Shown in pieces: positions 5,352 to 7,254 of a DNA stretch of 7,254 bases. A model generated the notes under the pieces. That model ran no database searches. It was not told the DNA's origin and saw only the letters and a list, made by a program, of their open reading frames with translations. A program made the translations under genes and the position numbers. The DNA is from CAZOZP01 sp964584325 (GTDB taxonomy: Bacteria; Bacteroidota; Ignavibacteria; Ignavibacteriales; Melioribacteraceae). The stretch is from NCBI GenBank assembly GCA_964584325.1, contig CAZOZP010000099.1, positions 1-7,254 of the forward strand, read 5' to 3'. The stretch's first letter is position 1. Every line of letters begins with the position of its first letter.

Positions 5352-5379
5352 AGTGTTAGTTAAATTAACTAACACTATT
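5349..5379. promoter_or_regulatory. 31-bp perfect palindrome, probable operator of the polymerase gene
   Basis: Two 15-bp arms around a single A at 5364 (core GTTAGTTAA-A-TTAACTAAC) cover the end of the -10 and the expected transcription start. It is unlike the B. subtilis LexA box (CGAAC-N4-GTTCG). A dimeric repressor such as an HdiR/LexA-like or XRE protein is the natural candidate. In RNA it would also form a hairpin at the 5' end. Confidence 0.75.
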
Positions 5380-5396
5380 TACAAAGAGGTGTCTAT

Positions 5397-6848
5397 ATGA
5401 TTGAAATTGACCCTTTAATTGATTACTCAAAAGAACAGCGCAGGGCGATTGCTTTTATTGACATGAAATCATTCTATGCAAGTGTAGAGTGTGTTGAAAG
5501 GGGTTTAAATCCTCTGTCAACATCACTATGTGTCATGAGTGGTGCAGACAACTCAGCAGGTCTGATACTAGCAAGTTCGCCAACCTTTAAGAAGGTTTTT
5601 GGTAAAGACAATGTTGGTAGAAGTAGAGACCTACCCTTTTATACCAACAATCGAAAATTCAACTATCAAAATTATTATCGTACAGCTCCACGTGATTGGC
5701 TAAATAAAGTTAATCCCCCCTCAAAAAGTAAGGTAGCATTTATAGAGTCTTGGGCAAAGAGAACAGAAATTGTACCTCCGAGAATGTCAAAATACATTGA
5801 GAAAAACATTGAAATTCAACATGCTATTCAAAATTTTGCATCTCCTGAAGATATATTTTGGTATTCGATTGATGAGGGGTTTGTTGATTTAACAAGTTCT
5901 CTAAACTACTTTTATGATAAAGCGTTGCCTGCTGAAGTAAAGCTCGATAGATTATCAAGAGAAATTCAATTAGCTATTCTCAATCAAACTGGCATATATT
6001 CAACAGTTGGTATGAGCATTGGCAATCCATTACTTGCTAAACTTGCACTTGACAATGAAGCCAAACACAATAGTAATATGCGTGCTTTTTGGACTTATGA
6101 AAACATACCCGATAAAGTCTGGAAAATTAAATCCTTAACTGACTTCTGGGGGATCAATACTCGTACTGAAAAAAGACTGAATAAATTAGGTGTCAAGTCA
6201 GTCTATGATCTCGCACATTGTAGCCCTGCTTTATTAAAAAAAGAGTTTGGGGTTGTTGGAGTTCAATTATTCTTCCATGCCAATGGTGTTGATGAGTCTA
6301 CAGTCTATGAGCCTTATCATGCTAAGTCAAAGTCAATTGGCAACTCGCAAGTCTTGCCCAGAGATTATGCTGATCAAACTCAAATTGAGTTGGTTATCAA
6401 AGAAATGACTGAGCAGGTCTCTATCAGACTAAGAAAAGCCAAAAAGCAGACAACTGTTGTTAGTCTGTATGTCGGTTATGCTTATTCTGAAAATAAACGA
6501 GGGCTACATATTCAAAAGAAAATAGAAGTCACGAACAGCATTGCTGTGTTAAGTGATCAGATCATGTCATTATTCAGAGCGGGTTATTCTGGTGGTAGTG
6601 TGAGACGATTAGGCATTTCATTTGGTGGGCTATGCAGTGAAGAAGTCAAACTAATTTCTTTATTTGACACCTTTGATAAAAAAGCAGCCAAGACAGAAAC
6701 ACTTCAGGGAGCAATAGACGAGATAAGAAAACAGTATGGATTTTTGGCTTTACAAAAGGCAACTTCACTACTTGATGGATCAAGAGTAGTAGCAAGAAGT
6801 AAACTTGTTGGAGGTCATTCAGCAGGTGGATTGGACGGTTTAAAATGA
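5397..6848 (+). CDS. umuC: Y-family translesion DNA polymerase, UvrX/UmuC-like
   Basis: A 483-residue error-prone polymerase that copies past damaged bases; plasmid versions in Gram-positive bacteria confer UV tolerance. The palm has FIDMKSFYASVE (20-31, metal-binding Asp22) and YSIDEGFVD (156-164, Asp159 and Glu160), so the catalytic acidic residues are present. MSIGNPLLAKLA (206-217) fits the conserved Y-family motif. The thumb helix-hairpin-helix is WGINTRTEKRLNKLGVKSVY (251-270), and the little finger follows at about 310-415. LISLFD (419-424) may be a weak beta-clamp-binding motif, lacking the usual Gln. The C-terminal RSKLVGGHSAGG is typical of the plasmid/phage UvrX branch, and full length is normal. 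AAAGAGGT lies 6 bases before the ATG. Its stop overlaps the next gene by ATGA. No UmuD-like partner is seen. Confidence 0.92.
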   Translation: MIEIDPLIDYSKEQRRAIAFIDMKSFYASVECVERGLNPLSTSLCVMSGADNSAGLILASSPTFKKVFGKDNVGRSRDLPFYTNNRKFNYQNYYRTAPRDWLNKVNPPSKSKVAFIESWAKRTEIVPPRMSKYIEKNIEIQHAIQNFASPEDIFWYSIDEGFVDLTSSLNYFYDKALPAEVKLDRLSREIQLAILNQTGIYSTVGMSIGNPLLAKLALDNEAKHNSNMRAFWTYENIPDKVWKIKSLTDFWGINTRTEKRLNKLGVKSVYDLAHCSPALLKKEFGVVGVQLFFHANGVDESTVYEPYHAKSKSIGNSQVLPRDYADQTQIELVIKEMTEQVSIRLRKAKKQTTVVSLYVGYAYSENKRGLHIQKKIEVTNSIAVLSDQIMSLFRAGYSGGSVRRLGISFGGLCSEEVKLISLFDTFDKKAAKTETLQGAIDEIRKQYGFLALQKATSLLDGSRVVARSKLVGGHSAGGLDGLK

Positions 6849-7015
6849 CAAGAGTAGATAGATCATATAGCCCCTACAAAGAGGTTCGAGAATATCAAGA
6901 CAGGGCTATGATGAAGTGGCAGGGTTTTTATTTATCTGAACATACAACAGCTATGAAAGATGATAAAGCCCCAAAAAAATACTTTCCAATCAAAGTGATT
7001 GGTTATTTGGTATAA
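6845..7015 (+). CDS. Short YolD-like protein coupled to the polymerase
   Basis: A 56-residue protein whose ATG overlaps the polymerase stop codon (ATGA, 6845-6848), implying translational coupling. REYQDRAMMKWQGFYLSEHT (15-34) resembles the YolD-family N-terminal signature (DRG.KKW.G..L.EH). YolD-like proteins commonly follow uvrX/umuC genes in Bacillota and have been proposed as functional stand-ins for UmuD; the exact role is not established. Members I recall are about 100 residues or more, so this one may have lost its C-terminal part: after KDDKAPKKYF it ends quickly in IKVIGYLV. No matching continuation was recognised in the other frames. Too short for standard ORF cut-offs, but well supported by overlap and motif. 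Confidence 0.75.
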   Translation: MTRVDRSYSPYKEVREYQDRAMMKWQGFYLSEHTTAMKDDKAPKKYFPIKVIGYLV

Positions 7016-7045
7016 AAAAACGAGATATTCAAATCTCACTTTTCT
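7016..7045 (+). terminator. Weak possible terminator after the polymerase operon
   Basis: GAGAT (7022-7026) pairs with ATCTC (7033-7037), then ACTTTT follows. The stem is only 5 bp, so support is limited. Confidence 0.35.
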
Positions 7046-7128
7046 GTTGGTAATGGATATATGTTTGTATCGTATTTATAAAGATCAAAATTAAATGTAC
7101 CTCAAAAAACAATGATATGGATTGATGG

Positions 7129-7156
7129 CTGATTTATTTGTCAGCAAATAAATCAG
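7129..7156. terminator. 11-bp hairpin over the 3' end of the XRE gene, possible bidirectional terminator
   Basis: CTGATTTATTT (7129-7139) and AAATAAATCAG (7146-7156) pair perfectly around a 6-base loop, between convergent genes. It contains the XRE stop codon (7134-7136). On the plus strand ATTTTAA follows; on the minus strand there is no T-run, so its efficiency as a terminator is doubtful. Confidence 0.45.
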
Positions 7157-7254
7157 ATTTTAATCCTTTAAATAAATCATTTGGGTTCATTTCTAAAGCA
7201 GTACATATTAATAAATAAGTGTAAATTGTGGGCTTTATAGCTTTTCCATTTTCC
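7134..7254 (-). CDS. XRE/Cro-CI-type helix-turn-helix regulator, C-terminal part only
   Basis: Only the last 39 residues are in the window; the gene continues past the right edge. ENGKAIKPTIYTYLLICTAL followed by EMNPNDLF matches the end of the XRE fold (W.NGK..P....L..I..AL...P.DLF), that is helices 4 and 5 after the recognition helix. It ends 15 residues after the domain, so there is no C-terminal LexA/HdiR-type protease domain. It could be a small plasmid repressor. It converges on the polymerase operon, and whether it binds the palindrome at 5349-5379 is unknown. Confidence 0.72.
   Translation of the reverse strand, partial: ENGKAIKPTIYTYLLICTALEMNPNDLFKGLKSDLFADK

Noticed and set aside
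5151..5375. 74-codon minus-strand frame across iterons and polymerase promoter
   Set aside because: Covers the iterons, terminator and palindrome; its translation simply reflects these repeats and it has no ribosome binding site.

Overview
The window reads as part of a theta-replicating plasmid from a lactic acid bacterium (order Lactobacillales). The evidence is its AT-rich composition, strong AAGGAGG-type ribosome binding sites, a Rep_3-family initiator with 22-bp iterons, an IS6-family (ISS1/IS1216-like) insertion-sequence end, a pediocin-like bacteriocin cassette and a UvrX/UmuC-like polymerase. The genus cannot be fixed from sequence alone; Leuconostoc, Lactobacillus sensu lato, Pediococcus and Weissella all fit.

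Region 1 (1-913) is an accessory cassette between two identical 53-bp IS6-family ends that face each other. Inside it, on the minus strand, lie the remains of a leucocin A-like class IIa bacteriocin gene (mature part intact, no recognisable start codon, both disulphide cysteines absent) and, 5 bases further on, an intact leucocin/mesentericin-type immunity gene. The right-hand IS copy is only a stub that stops a few codons into its transposase.

Region 2 (905-2100) holds a minus-strand MccF-like S66 peptidase gene with its own promoter, strong ribosome binding site and terminator. The MccF family detoxifies microcin C-like peptide-nucleotide antibiotics, so this part of the plasmid carries two kinds of possible self-protection genes. 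About 385 bp of apparently non-coding DNA follows (2036-2420).

Region 3 (2421-5396) is the maintenance module, also on the minus strand: replication initiator (rep), then ParA ATPase, then a small ribbon-helix-helix protein that is probably the centromere-binding partner and repressor. The replication origin lies upstream of rep: an AT-rich stretch, three perfect tandem 22-bp iterons, and an inverted repeat overlapping the rep promoter. A short motif (ACGTGTT followed by an AT-rich tail) occurs upstream of all three genes in the same orientation and is a candidate shared operator.

Region 4 (5280-7254) runs the other way. A Y-family translesion polymerase gene is driven by a promoter covered by a 31-bp perfect palindrome and is translationally coupled to a short YolD-like protein. 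Convergent to it, at the right edge, is the C-terminal end of an XRE-type regulator.
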